Source: Eubacterium sp. AB3007 (lineage in GTDB: Bacteria > Bacillota > Clostridia > Peptostreptococcales > Anaerovoracaceae). From it: a stretch of 64,000 nucleotides of DNA. The notes under the pieces are model-generated. The model was not told the DNA's origin. It searched no databases and worked only from the letters and a program-made list of their open reading frames with translations. Position numbers and translations under genes: made by a program. Where the stretch lies: positions 2,232,001 through 2,296,000 of the forward strand of contig NZ_JIAD01000001.1 in assembly GCF_000688015.1 (NCBI RefSeq), in the 5' to 3' direction. This document shows positions 1 to 8,334 of the stretch, in pieces. Every line of letters starts with the position of its first letter. The stretch's first letter is position 1.

Positions 1-766
1 TTCCAGAGATACACTGCGGAGCCTGAAGGAGACAGGAGTGCCAATGGAGCAGAAGCCCTTCTCCATTGGCGTGCGGATCGAGCATCCCCAGCAGATGGTG
101 GATGAGTCGCAATACGGCAATGAAGCAGGGAACCCCTATCTGCCTCACGCAAGTTACAAACTGGCCCATCACTGCGAGAACGGTAGAGGGGTGTACACCT
201 TCTGCATGTGCCCAGGTGGTGAGGTGATTGTAGCGTCCTCCGAGACTGGTCATGTGGTGACCAATGGAATGAGCTACCGGCAGCGGAACAGTGGCACAGC
301 CAACAGCGGTCTGCTGGTAGATGTGAAACCTGCCGACTTTGGAAGCGACGATGTGCTGGCCGGTGTAGAGTTTCAGGAGAGGTACGAGAAACTTGCTTTT
401 GTGAACGGTGGTGGCAACTACAAAGCCCCTTCCACCACATGGGCGGATTTCCGGGATAACACAGAGGCTGCCCAACCTGTGATTGGCTGCTTGCCGGAGT
501 ACGCAGTGACCGCTATCCGGGAGGCGATGCCAAAGTTGGGTCGCAAACTGAAGGGGTTCGATGCGGACGATGCGGTGATGACGGCGGTGGAAACCAGAAG
601 TTCCTCCCCGGTGAGGATCCTGCGGGACGAGCATTGCGAAAGCGAGGTTCGTGGGCTCTTCCCTGGAGGGGAAGGCGCCGGATACGCCGGAGGGATCATG
701 AGTTCTGCCGTGGATGGGATACGGATTGCAGAGGAGATCATCCGGCGGTACGCGCCAATGGAATAG
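1..766 (+). CDS. FAD-dependent dehydrogenase, C-terminal part (5' end outside window)
   Basis: The reading frame is open from base 2, so the gene begins before the window and only the last ~255 residues are present. They match the C-terminal half of the large NAD(P)/FAD-dependent oxidoreductases of COG2509: a KPFSIGVRIEHPQ block, a CMCPGGEVI block, and a C-terminal GEGAGYAGGI motif followed by a helix (DGIRIAEEII), which in this fold contacts the flavin. The family is uncharacterised in terms of substrate; an oxidoreductase role is inferred from the fold. The methionine at base 38 is internal and not a start. The stop is TAG at 764-766. Confidence 0.85.
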   Translation, partial: SRDTLRSLKETGVPMEQKPFSIGVRIEHPQQMVDESQYGNEAGNPYLPHASYKLAHHCENGRGVYTFCMCPGGEVIVASSETGHVVTNGMSYRQRNSGTANSGLLVDVKPADFGSDDVLAGVEFQERYEKLAFVNGGGNYKAPSTTWADFRDNTEAAQPVIGCLPEYAVTAIREAMPKLGRKLKGFDADDAVMTAVETRSSSPVRILRDEHCESEVRGLFPGGEGAGYAGGIMSSAVDGIRIAEEIIRRYAPME

Positions 767-826
767 GCCGCCCTGAATATATTGTATATATACCTTGTTT
801 GGGTGTAGCGCAAGTGATTTCTATGT

Positions 827-832
827 TATAAT
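827..832 (+). promoter_or_regulatory. Extended -10 promoter, candidate small-RNA promoter
   Basis: A TATAAT box is preceded by TGT, giving an extended -10 element. No good -35 box is visible. Transcription would start near base 839 and run into the terminator at 887-926, so the product would be an ~88-nt RNA lacking an obvious ORF. Confidence 0.4.
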
Positions 833-838
833 ATTATT

Positions 839-926
839 AACAATTGAGAGGTCTTATCCGGCCGGGCCAAACTCGCTGGCATGATTGCGTGAGGATTCAT
901 TTTTCTGAGTCCTCACGCTTTTTTTG
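839..926 (+). ncRNA. Candidate small RNA or attenuated leader upstream of the rpn gene
   Basis: A promoter-like TATAAT (827-832) and a strong intrinsic terminator (887-926) bound a short stretch with no ORF. It could be a free small RNA of about 88 nt or a leader that attenuates the downstream Rpn-family gene. I recognise no known riboswitch class in it. Its existence is inferred from promoter and terminator spacing only. Confidence 0.3.
887..926 (+). terminator. Intrinsic terminator
   Basis: A 12-bp stem (GCGTGAGGATTC pairing with GAGTCCTCACGC, one G-U pair) is followed by seven T residues. It lies between the FAD dehydrogenase and the Rpn-family gene. Confidence 0.85.
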
Positions 927-970
927 TTAACCGGTAAGATCTGGTTTATGGTAAAATGAAAGGAGAGAAC

Positions 971-2110
971 ATGAACAAGTCAACTAGCTACACCCCTTAT
1001 GACAACGTATTCCACACGATGGTACAGAGAATGCCGAAGTATCTGATCCCTCTTGTCAATGAGATCTTTCATGAGAACTTCCGACCCGAGGATGAGGTAG
1101 TGGTACAGAGCAATGACCTTCCTGCCGAGGATGATTCAGGGGAGATCAAGAGAAGGTACAGTGATTCGCTTTTCAGTATCAAGGGCACAGAGACCAAGCT
1201 GTTCCATATCGAATGTGAGAGCAGGCCGGATGGTACCATCGTGATCCGCATGGTGGAGTACGGATTCCACAAGGCACTTCAGGATGGGTATTACGAGAAC
1301 GGGGAGTACGTGCTGAAGATGCCGGATGCGGCTGTGCTGCTCCTGCGGCACACCAGGATGACACCAGATCAGTTCTGGGTCCGGATCATCACACCAGGGG
1401 AGGAAGCCAGGTACCCGGTCAAGGTACTGAAGGTTGGCAACTATTCGCTGAAGGAGATTTTCCAGAAAGACCTTCTGTTCCTTCTTCCGTTCCATATCTT
1501 TGCATATGAGAAGGATCTGGCCGCGATCGATCAGGATCAGGAGAAGGTCGAACAGCTGAAACTCACATATGGAGAGATACTGAGGCATCTGGCTGAACGC
1601 AGTGATCGAGGAGAAATGTCGGCCAATGAAGGAAGTCTGCTTATGACGTTGATGCGTCATGTTCTGGACGGTGTTGCAGAGAACTACGATCAAGTAAGAG
1701 AGGTGGGGAATACAATGCTGGGAAGAGTAATCGAGGATGATTTCACCAGACTGCTAGATCAGCTGGATGAGATGGACCGCAAAATTGCCGACAAGGAAAG
1801 AGAAATTAGTGCTGCAGAGGCAAAGCTCGGCGAGACGGAGACCAAGCTCGGCGAGGCGGAGACCAAGCTCGGCGAGGCGGAGACCAAGCTCGGCGAGACG
1901 GAGACCAAGCTCGGCGAGGCGGAAACCAAGCTCGGCGAGACGGAGACCAAGCTCGGCGAGACGGAGACCAAGTTAAGTAATGTAGAACGGTTGTCTGACG
2001 ATATCCGGCGCGCCACAGAGTATCTGACAGCGCATGGCCGCGCAGAGGAGATCATACAGCTTTACCGAGAGGACTCGTTCCTTGAGGAGGTCCTGAAGAT
2101 GTGCCGATGA
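971..2110 (+). CDS. Rpn-family PD-(D/E)XK nuclease/transposase-like protein with heptad-repeat tail
   Basis: The N-terminal ~230 residues resemble the Rpn (recombination-promoting nuclease)/PD-(D/E)XK transposase-like family, with the YDNVFHTMV opening, a YSDSLFSIKG strand and a HIECESRPDG segment that would carry the catalytic acidic residues. From about residue 265 the chain becomes a long charged coiled coil made of seven consecutive KLGE(T/A)ET heptads, ending in a helical tail. The start at 971 is chosen over the in-frame ATG at 956 because an AGGAGAG ribosome binding site (961-967) sits just upstream of it. Known Rpn proteins promote RecA-independent recombination; activity here is inferred. 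A strong terminator follows the gene. Confidence 0.75.
   Translation: MNKSTSYTPYDNVFHTMVQRMPKYLIPLVNEIFHENFRPEDEVVVQSNDLPAEDDSGEIKRRYSDSLFSIKGTETKLFHIECESRPDGTIVIRMVEYGFHKALQDGYYENGEYVLKMPDAAVLLLRHTRMTPDQFWVRIITPGEEARYPVKVLKVGNYSLKEIFQKDLLFLLPFHIFAYEKDLAAIDQDQEKVEQLKLTYGEILRHLAERSDRGEMSANEGSLLMTLMRHVLDGVAENYDQVREVGNTMLGRVIEDDFTRLLDQLDEMDRKIADKEREISAAEAKLGETETKLGEAETKLGEAETKLGETETKLGEAETKLGETETKLGETETKLSNVERLSDDIRRATEYLTAHGRAEEIIQLYREDSFLEEVLKMCR
1823..1969 (+). repeat. Seven tandem 21-bp repeats encoding coiled-coil heptads
   Basis: The unit is AAGCTCGGCGAGACGGAGACC or a version with GGCG in place of GACG, present seven times head to tail, with an eighth degenerate copy at 1970-1990. Each unit is exactly seven codons (K-L-G-E-T/A-E-T), one coiled-coil heptad, so copy-number changes keep both frame and heptad phase. 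The near identity of copies points to recent expansion by slippage or unequal recombination. Confidence 0.95.
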
Positions 2111-2127
2111 TTGGCGAGGGTATTTCC

Positions 2128-2160
2128 GGGAGCACGCAGGAAGAGCGTGCTCCCTTTCTG
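2128..2160 (+). terminator. Intrinsic terminator after the rpn gene
   Basis: Perfect 10-bp stem GGGAGCACGC / GCGTGCTCCC with a 7-nt loop, followed by TTTCTGTGTTTT. It sits between the convergent Rpn and XRE genes and could serve both. Confidence 0.85.
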
Positions 2161-2172
2161 TGTTTTGTTATA

Positions 2173-2403
2173 TTACGCAGGAGTGCGCGGGTAAGGCTGT
2201 GTCTCATCGGTAAGACCGTACAGATAATCCATGCTCGTCTCAAAGAGCCGAGACAGGATCTTCGCCTGCTCGATGGTGGGATAGCGCATTCCCCGCTCGA
2301 TCTTGGAGTAGTCCGATTGGTCGATGCCTGTGAGCATCTGGACTTTTACCTGTGAGTAGCCTTTTCTATTTCGGAGCAGTCTCAATCTTTCACCTGTTGA
2401 CAT
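2173..2403 (-). CDS. Small XRE-family helix-turn-helix regulator
   Basis: A 76-residue protein that is essentially one XRE/Cro-type HTH domain: RLRLLRNRKGYSQ forms the first helices, the recognition helix is in DQSDYSKIERG, and it ends with the typical FETSMDYLYGLTD tail. The start at 2403 is preferred because AAGGAAAAATC precedes it; the longer in-frame start at 2433 has no such site. It is convergent with the Rpn gene and divergent from the small gene at 2605. Its targets are unknown; single-domain XRE proteins of this size are often autoregulators in accessory regions. Confidence 0.8.
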   Translation of the reverse strand: MSTGERLRLLRNRKGYSQVKVQMLTGIDQSDYSKIERGMRYPTIEQAKILSRLFETSMDYLYGLTDETQPYPRTPA

Positions 2404-2604
2404 GATTTTTCCTTTCTCGGCACGATGGTCCACAAAGTCTTTCCTGCAAACGAGAATACCACTTTCAGGCTAACACGTTGCTAATGTCTTTGGGAAAGGC
2501 ATGGGGCACCAACAATAGAGACTGGCAATCGCCAGCCTCTTGTGGTATTCTATATTCGTGTAGATATGTGCAGGAGAAACACTGGAAACGGAGGCAGAGG
2601 ACCC

Positions 2605-2832
2605 ATGGCAACATTCGGGCAGACGTTCATGAAGATATATGACCGAAAGATCCTCAGCGGGCAGACCACTTTCAGTCGGTCGGGGATCAGGCGTGATGAT
2701 TTTACAAGGCTTTGTATTGACGGAAATTATGTGTTCTCCCGGGAGGCACTGGACACGATCCGGGAGAAGATGCCACTCACAGAAGAAGAATATGCTGTGC
2801 TGGCCGTGTACCTGGAGGATTGTGAGAACTGA
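2605..2832 (+). CDS. Small protein of unknown function
   Basis: A 75-residue acidic protein with no domain I recognise, no signal peptide and no membrane segment. The start at 2605 is chosen because CGGAGG lies about a dozen bases upstream; an in-frame ATG further upstream (2542) would add residues that look non-coding. The sequence has two predicted helices and ends in a conserved-looking acidic segment (LTEEEYAVLAVYLEDCEN). Small proteins like this commonly sit beside XRE regulators; a linked function with the divergent XRE gene is only a guess. Confidence 0.5.
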   Translation: MATFGQTFMKIYDRKILSGQTTFSRSGIRRDDFTRLCIDGNYVFSREALDTIREKMPLTEEEYAVLAVYLEDCEN

Positions 2833-2917
2833 AGAAAGGGCCCATGAAGCAGGCATGTTCAGTGATATACATAGTGTGTTCAACAGAATAACCAGAAGAA
2901 AAAGAATGGAGGCATGA

Positions 2918-4060
2918 ATGGTTTACAGAGAGTTTCAGAATCTGAAGTTATCACAGTACGGGTTTGGGGCTATGCGGCTTCCGGTCATTGATGGAAATGA
3001 CGGGAAGATCGACGAGGAACAGACCGCCAGGATGGTGGCCTATGCTATGGAGCATGGGGTCAACTACTATGACACAGCCTGGGGATATCATGAGGGTGCA
3101 TCGGAAGTGGTAATGGGGAAGATCCTACGGCAGTATCCGAGAGACAGTTACTACCTGGCAACTAAGTTCCCGGGGTATGACCTGAGCAACTTTCCCAAGG
3201 CAGCGGAGATCTTTGACAGACAACTGGAGAAGACGGGGCATGACTATTTCGACTTCTATCTGTTCCACAATGTAAACGAGTCTAATATCGATGCGTATCT
3301 GGACCCGAAGTTTGGGATCTACGACCTGTTGATGGAGAAGAAGAAGGAAGGGAAGATCCGTCATCTGGGATTCTCTGCCCACGGCGATCTGCCGGTGCTG
3401 AAGCGGTTCCTGGAAGCGTATGGAGAGGATTTGGAGTTCTGCCAGTTGCAGCTGAACTATCTGGACTGGGAGTTCCAGAGAGGCAGAGAGAAGGTAGAAC
3501 TGCTGAAGGAGTACGGAATTCCGGTATGGGTCATGGAGCCCCTGCGGGGCGGAAGGCTTTGTAACCTGAACGAGGAACAGAAGAATATGCTGCGGGAAGT
3601 ACATCCGGATGATAGCATGGCAACCTGGGCGTTCCGGTTCCTGCAGTCTGTTCCGGAGGTCACCGTGATCCTGTCTGGCGCGTCCAACGAGGAGCAGCAG
3701 GCAGAGAACATCGAGACTTTCGCGGAGGATCGGCTGCTGGACGAGCAGGAGAGAGAGGCAATTGAGAAGGTCGCCGCTTCGATCCAAAACAGCAAGGCCG
3801 TCCCCTGTACCGCCTGCCGGTACTGCACTACTTACTGTCCACAGGAGTTGGATATTCCGCGGCTTCTGGAACTGTACAACGAGCATATACTGACCACGTC
3901 GGGCGGGCTGTTCGGATTTATCGCCCCTATGGCACTGTCCGGTATGCCGGAGGAGAAGAGGCCTGCTGCCTGTATCGGATGCCGGAGCTGCGAGCAGGTA
4001 TGTCCGCAGCAGATCAAGATCTCAGAGGTACTGGCAGACTTTGAAGAGGTGCTGAAATAG
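2918..4060 (+). CDS. Aldo/keto reductase with C-terminal 4Fe-4S ferredoxin domain
   Basis: The first ~280 residues are an aldo/keto reductase TIM barrel with the expected tetrad: Asp~52 and Tyr~57 in YYDTAWGY, Lys~83 in ATKFPG and His~119 in YLFHNV. The last ~90 residues hold two CxxCxxCxxxCP clusters (about residues 297-308 and 352-363), the arrangement of a two-[4Fe-4S] ferredoxin. This fusion class is common in strict anaerobes and probably couples carbonyl reduction to low-potential electron carriers; the substrate is unknown. The ATG at 2918 has GGAGG five bases upstream. A paralogue with the same architecture lies at 59861-60943. Confidence 0.88.
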   Translation: MVYREFQNLKLSQYGFGAMRLPVIDGNDGKIDEEQTARMVAYAMEHGVNYYDTAWGYHEGASEVVMGKILRQYPRDSYYLATKFPGYDLSNFPKAAEIFDRQLEKTGHDYFDFYLFHNVNESNIDAYLDPKFGIYDLLMEKKKEGKIRHLGFSAHGDLPVLKRFLEAYGEDLEFCQLQLNYLDWEFQRGREKVELLKEYGIPVWVMEPLRGGRLCNLNEEQKNMLREVHPDDSMATWAFRFLQSVPEVTVILSGASNEEQQAENIETFAEDRLLDEQEREAIEKVAASIQNSKAVPCTACRYCTTYCPQELDIPRLLELYNEHILTTSGGLFGFIAPMALSGMPEEKRPAACIGCRSCEQVCPQQIKISEVLADFEEVLK

Positions 4061-4068
4061 TTGACTGT

Positions 4069-4101
4069 CCAAAAAGGTGGACAATTAGTTCACCTTTTTG
4101 G
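4069..4101 (+). terminator. Inverted repeat, probable terminator
   Basis: CCAAAAAGGTG and CACCTTTTTGG form a perfect 11-bp dyad with an 11-nt loop just after the aldo/keto reductase stop codon. The run of T inside the 3' arm suits termination. It also overlaps the -35 region of the promoter at 4112, so it could double as an operator. Confidence 0.6.
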
Positions 4102-4117
4102 CTGGATATGGTATAAT
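4089..4117 (+). promoter_or_regulatory. Promoter for the lipoprotein gene (extended -10)
   Basis: TATAAT at 4112-4117 preceded by TGG gives an extended -10 box. The -35 region (around 4089-4094, TTCACC) is weak. It lies 36 bp before the lipoprotein start. Confidence 0.55.
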
Positions 4118-4152
4118 GCAGACAATCAATTGTTAGAACGGAGGTCTGTATT

Positions 4153-5646
4153 ATGAAAAGAAAGTTGTTATTACTGTGCGTACTGATCTGCCTGACAACA
4201 TTGTTTTGTGCATGCGCAGGAGGAACTCCTCTGGGGAAGACCGCAAAGGAACTGGAAAAGGGGAAAGCCGATAATACATATGAATACGGGTATAACGAAG
4301 ATACGGATACCCTGTACATCAGCATCAACTCCGAAAAGGATCTGGAGCCCGTGTTCACGCAGTTGGCTGAGAATGTGAAGGACCAGGACATCGGCAGTAT
4401 CTTTTTCCTGACTAAATCTTTGAACCCGGAGAGGAATCTCATGATCGAGTATGAGGCGAACATCTCCAGGCTGGAGTGCAAGTCCATGAAGGTGCTGGCG
4501 CTGGGTAGCGCGTTTCAGACTGTGAACACCGGGAGCTGGAGTGCGTTGGGGGAGAAGGCACAGTTGACGATGATGGATGAGCTTCCGGATGCAAGCAATT
4601 ACAGTCCGGATAATCGGAAGCATCTGGAGAATGTGAAGCGGATCTGGGTCGGCAGTCCTGTGCTGAGGTATGTGTCGTCCTACCCGGCGTTGGAGGAACT
4701 GGGCATCCAGTCAGAGACGCTTAGAAATCGGAGTATCAGTGACATCGACCCGGCGGCGGCAACGGACGAGGATAAGTCCGGAAGCACATCGGGCGAGGCA
4801 AAGGAGCAGAGTGAACAACGGGATTCGACCTATAGTTTCGAAGCCAGTTTTCTGGACAGAAGCCAGTTCGAACCTGTGACCAAGTCGACCAGCCTGAAAA
4901 AACTACTGGTGGCGCCGGGCTACAAAGCCTACAATCTCAAGGAGAATGGAAGTGGATATTTCTTTATGCTGCAGAACCTCAAGCCGGATCTGCTGGTAAA
5001 TGTACCTGAGAAGGAGACGGAGATCACCAGAGAAGAAGGTGCGGATGAGAAGTCGCTGGTAGCGGTGAAGGATGTGTCGCTCCCCAATCTGACCGACGCG
5101 ACAAGGCGCAGTGTGCTGGATCCTTTCCTGAAGGATCAGACAAAGTCCTGCTATGACAAAGGAAAGAAGCTGAAGGTCAAGGAGGGGAAACCTGTGGTAT
5201 ATGGCAAAGCCCTGATCTACCAGGGGATGCCGGGGACGAATAGCTGGAGCAAGAAAAAGAAATACGCCAGTGCCGGAAAACTGTATTGGAGCACCGATCT
5301 GGATGGAAAGATCGCCACACCATCTCTGAAGAATGACTACAGCACCTTTATCTATGTATACCCGACCTATGTGCGCGTTGGAACCTACGACAAGGGAACC
5401 AAGGGATACAAGATCACCATGCGTGCTCAGGTGTTTGATCTGGAGAGAGGGATCGCCTACAAGCCGGTGAAGATCGGCAGCGCGATGCCTCCACAGAGGT
5501 TTACCTACTTCGGAATAATCGCACCGGACAAGAAGGCGGGAACGGTATCGGAGAAGAAAATCAAGAAATACCTGAAGAAGCTAAAGACCGCAACCGCTTC
5601 TGCAAATAAGGAGGCGGCTACCAACAGTGCCAGCGGCACAGCATAA
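4153..5646 (+). CDS. Putative lipoprotein of unknown function
   Basis: A 497-residue protein with an N-terminal lipoprotein signal: positive start (MKRK), hydrophobic core, and an FCAC lipobox near residue 20, so it is probably diacylated and anchored on the outer face of the membrane. The mature part is lysine-rich with a Ser/Thr/Glu-rich low-complexity stretch at about 200-225; I recognise no enzymatic domain. GGAGG lies 8 bases before the ATG at 4153. It has its own promoter and is followed closely by the EamA transporter gene. Whether the two act together cannot be told from sequence. Confidence 0.7.
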   Translation: MKRKLLLLCVLICLTTLFCACAGGTPLGKTAKELEKGKADNTYEYGYNEDTDTLYISINSEKDLEPVFTQLAENVKDQDIGSIFFLTKSLNPERNLMIEYEANISRLECKSMKVLALGSAFQTVNTGSWSALGEKAQLTMMDELPDASNYSPDNRKHLENVKRIWVGSPVLRYVSSYPALEELGIQSETLRNRSISDIDPAAATDEDKSGSTSGEAKEQSEQRDSTYSFEASFLDRSQFEPVTKSTSLKKLLVAPGYKAYNLKENGSGYFFMLQNLKPDLLVNVPEKETEITREEGADEKSLVAVKDVSLPNLTDATRRSVLDPFLKDQTKSCYDKGKKLKVKEGKPVVYGKALIYQGMPGTNSWSKKKKYASAGKLYWSTDLDGKIATPSLKNDYSTFIYVYPTYVRVGTYDKGTKGYKITMRAQVFDLERGIAYKPVKIGSAMPPQRFTYFGIIAPDKKAGTVSEKKIKKYLKKLKTATASANKEAATNSASGTA

Positions 5647-5682
5647 TTATAAACGGCAACGATAAGGAGGAGACTGCGCTGG

Positions 5683-6639
5683 ATGTTCAGGCGCCGCGGC
5701 AGACGAACGAGAGACATGATGAAACAGGGTGGCAACAACAGAGTACTGGAAACGATTTTCCTGATCACCATGGTATCCCTGGGATGGGGCCTGTCCTTTC
5801 TGGCGCTGGCGCTGTTAATGGAAGAACTGGCGCCAATGCAGGTTCTGGCGGCACGATGGACCATCACGGCGTTGATCTTCCTGGTTCTGGTGTTGCTCGG
5901 CAGGATTCGCATCAACTTGCGAAGCAGGAACGTGTTGTTCCTGTTTCTGGCGGGGCTTTCGGAGCCGTGCGCCTATTCCATTCTGGAGGCCTACGGCATC
6001 AAGATGACGTCGGCCTCTGTCAGCGCCATTTTTGTGGCAACGGTTCCCAGCATGACGCTGATTCTGGGGATTCTGTTTTTCCGCCATCGGGCGGATAAGA
6101 AGTTGGTGGCCGGTCTGGTGCTGGCCTTCCTTGGGGTGGCGATAGCGACTGTGTTTTCCCCTACCTTCTCCATGTCCGGTACACGGACGGGCATGGTACT
6201 CATGACACTGGCGGTGGTAGCGGCCAGTATGTATAGTCTTTCCAGTGCCAGAGCATCGGAGGATTTTGATGCAACAGCGGTGACGGCCATGATGGCGTTT
6301 GAAGGAGCGTTCCTGTTTGATATCATCTGCCTGGCGCAGGGGTATGGGCTGGGGACGTTTCTACTTCCTTTTAGCAGCTGGAAGTTGTTCGGAGGGTTTC
6401 TGTTCCTGTCTGTTGGATGTGCCTTCGCCTCCTATGTGTGTTACAACCGCCTGCTCAGTTACATAGAGGCGGCGCTGGCCACCAATGTAGTGGGGAGTCT
6501 TTCCACTGTGATCGGTGTGGTGGCTGGCGTGCTGGTCACTGGCGATGTCTGGGGCTGGTACACGGTGGTTGGGCTGGCAGTGACGCTGGCCGGTGTGTGG
6601 CTGTCCGGTATGCGAATGAAGGATGACCTGGGAGCGTAG
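5683..6639 (+). CDS. EamA/DMT-family transporter
   Basis: About 318 residues with ten predicted membrane helices arranged as two EamA repeats; the first starts near residue 22 (LETIFLITMVSLGWG), the second near residue 165. This is the drug/metabolite transporter superfamily, usually exporters of amino acids, metabolites or toxic analogues. The substrate cannot be predicted. AAGGAGG lies about 13 bases before the ATG at 5683, a long spacing, so an internal start such as 5716 (MMKQGG) is possible. Confidence 0.8.
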   Translation: MFRRRGRRTRDMMKQGGNNRVLETIFLITMVSLGWGLSFLALALLMEELAPMQVLAARWTITALIFLVLVLLGRIRINLRSRNVLFLFLAGLSEPCAYSILEAYGIKMTSASVSAIFVATVPSMTLILGILFFRHRADKKLVAGLVLAFLGVAIATVFSPTFSMSGTRTGMVLMTLAVVAASMYSLSSARASEDFDATAVTAMMAFEGAFLFDIICLAQGYGLGTFLLPFSSWKLFGGFLFLSVGCAFASYVCYNRLLSYIEAALATNVVGSLSTVIGVVAGVLVTGDVWGWYTVVGLAVTLAGVWLSGMRMKDDLGA

Positions 6640-6666
6640 TCCTTCTGCCTCAGGGCGGTGTTTTCA

Positions 6667-6695
6667 TTGTCTTTTAATGGGTGATGTGATATAAT
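6667..6695 (+). promoter_or_regulatory. Sigma-A-type promoter for the secreted protein gene
   Basis: TTGTCT (6667-6672), a 17-bp spacer and TATAAT (6690-6695) with TG one base upstream. It lies 40 bp before the secreted protein start. Confidence 0.75.
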
Positions 6696-6735
6696 TTCTC
6701 CGTAAGTTGTTTGTGACAGTGTAGAGAGGCGTGTT

Positions 6736-8169
6736 ATGAGAAAGAGAAGAAAGATCCTGGTCATTCTGACAGCACTTGCCTTGATATTTACCTTTACCTG
6801 TGGAGATGTCATGGCGTTGAGTTTCCATCAGGTCAAGGGGTATTGTCTTGCGAAATATAAGTTGAAGAAATACAAGATCGTCAAGAACCCGAGTTGGAAT
6901 TTCGTCAAAAAAGCCGGCTATAAGCAATGGTATAATGGTGAGTTTACAACCAATCGCTACTACATCAGTAGCAAAGGACATTATGCAAAGTTTCAACGCT
7001 GGTTGAGAATCGACTTGGACAACCCGCAGGCTGTTGCGATCACGCCAGATGGAAACACCATGTTTATTATGACCACTCATAAGAAACAGAAGAAAGGGAC
7101 CCCGGAGTATGGACGAAAAGGGTATATTTTCAAAATTAATATTAAGGGGATCAAGGCTGATGCCTATGTCAAGAAGCAGCTGAAAAAGAAAAAAGCCATC
7201 TATGTGGATATTGGTGATGTTAACTGCTCCTACAGAGCACCAGATCCACCGGTCTATGATTGGTTCGACAAAATGACCGGGAAATCGCTTGAGGAAGTTC
7301 AGGAAGCGGAGATGGAGAAGGATCGGAAGACCGCTAAGGAGGCTGTTGAAAAGTCGTTGCCGGATGAGGAAAAACAGGATTATGATTTTGATTCATACGT
7401 GGACGGTTATTTCGATCCTGATGGAAGCTGGCATAATTATTTGGATTTCAATGACGATTCCAAGGTCTACAACCATGATAGTAACGATGAGAAATGGCTG
7501 AAGGCTAACGGTTTTGATGTGAAAGAAGACCCGGAGAATGACAGTGACTACATCTATCGCAAATATATTACCCGCAGCAACGAACTAGTCACAGGGCACG
7601 GACAGGCGATGGCCTATAATCCAAAAACCAGGAAGCTGTGGTACATGCCGAATATGAAACAGAAAAAGTGCCGTGCGATCATGGTGAATCCAAACACTAT
7701 GAAACCGGAGGGAGGAGTAGATTTCAAGTTTAAATCCAACATCCAGTGTCCTAGCACACTGGCTTTCGACAAGTATGGTAATGCGTACTGTTACGCCAGG
7801 ACAACCAAGAAGAAAAAGAAAGTTCCGAAGAGTGTGGCCAAAATATACAAGGGGACATTGTCTCTTACTAACCCGAGATTCCAGTTGGTCATGCAGGGAT
7901 TGCGTTGGACACCGGGGACGACACCCCAGTCCCTTGGCTACAACCCAAAGTCGGACAGGTTGTATCTGGTTAGTGACAGATCGATCGTATCCATTCCGGC
8001 AACAAAAATCAGAAATGCAGCAAAACCATCATTAACTCCATCGGATGTCAGGGCTACACGTTGGTCGTTCTCAAAGGAGTTTGAGGGAATTACCTTTGAT
8101 AATACAGGAAATGGCTATTTTCTAACAAATAAACCAGATGAGGTGATGCTGGTCAACAAGGGCTTCTGA
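6736..8169 (+). CDS. Secreted lysine-rich protein, unknown function
   Basis: A 477-residue protein with an N-terminal signal peptide (MRKRRK, hydrophobic core to about residue 27, cleavage likely near VMA). The mature part is rich in Lys, Tyr, Asp and Trp. Repeated short motifs such as NPQAVAITPDGNTMF, AFDKYGNAYCY, GYNPKSDRLYLVSD and FDNTGNGYFLT resemble the blades of NHL/SMP-30-like beta-propellers. An acidic low-complexity insert sits at about 195-260. The base composition is visibly more AT-rich than the flanking genes, hinting at separate history. I assign no function; a surface-bound propeller is a reasonable inference. Confidence 0.6.
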   Translation: MRKRRKILVILTALALIFTFTCGDVMALSFHQVKGYCLAKYKLKKYKIVKNPSWNFVKKAGYKQWYNGEFTTNRYYISSKGHYAKFQRWLRIDLDNPQAVAITPDGNTMFIMTTHKKQKKGTPEYGRKGYIFKINIKGIKADAYVKKQLKKKKAIYVDIGDVNCSYRAPDPPVYDWFDKMTGKSLEEVQEAEMEKDRKTAKEAVEKSLPDEEKQDYDFDSYVDGYFDPDGSWHNYLDFNDDSKVYNHDSNDEKWLKANGFDVKEDPENDSDYIYRKYITRSNELVTGHGQAMAYNPKTRKLWYMPNMKQKKCRAIMVNPNTMKPEGGVDFKFKSNIQCPSTLAFDKYGNAYCYARTTKKKKKVPKSVAKIYKGTLSLTNPRFQLVMQGLRWTPGTTPQSLGYNPKSDRLYLVSDRSIVSIPATKIRNAAKPSLTPSDVRATRWSFSKEFEGITFDNTGNGYFLTNKPDEVMLVNKGF

Positions 8170-8193
8170 TATATAGTAATCATTTATGGATCC

Positions 8194-8232
8194 AAAACAC
8201 GGGAGGCGTATAGAAGCAACCCGTGTTTTCTA
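8194..8232 (+). terminator. Intrinsic terminator
   Basis: Perfect 10-bp stem AAAACACGGG / CCCGTGTTTT with a 16-nt loop, T-rich downstream, directly after the secreted protein gene. Confidence 0.8.
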
Positions 8233-8334
8233 TTTCTCGATTTTGATCCAAAAGATTGATTTTTTGCTTAAATAATCATCGGTTCTATGGTATACTTATA
8301 TAGTTAATGATAAAATCAGGGAGACTATGACGAT

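Noticed and set aside
1823..1969. Tandem repeats that might be a CRISPR array or VNTR outside genes
   Set aside because: The units abut without spacers, are 21 bp, and are fully in frame inside the Rpn-family gene, so they are coding heptads.
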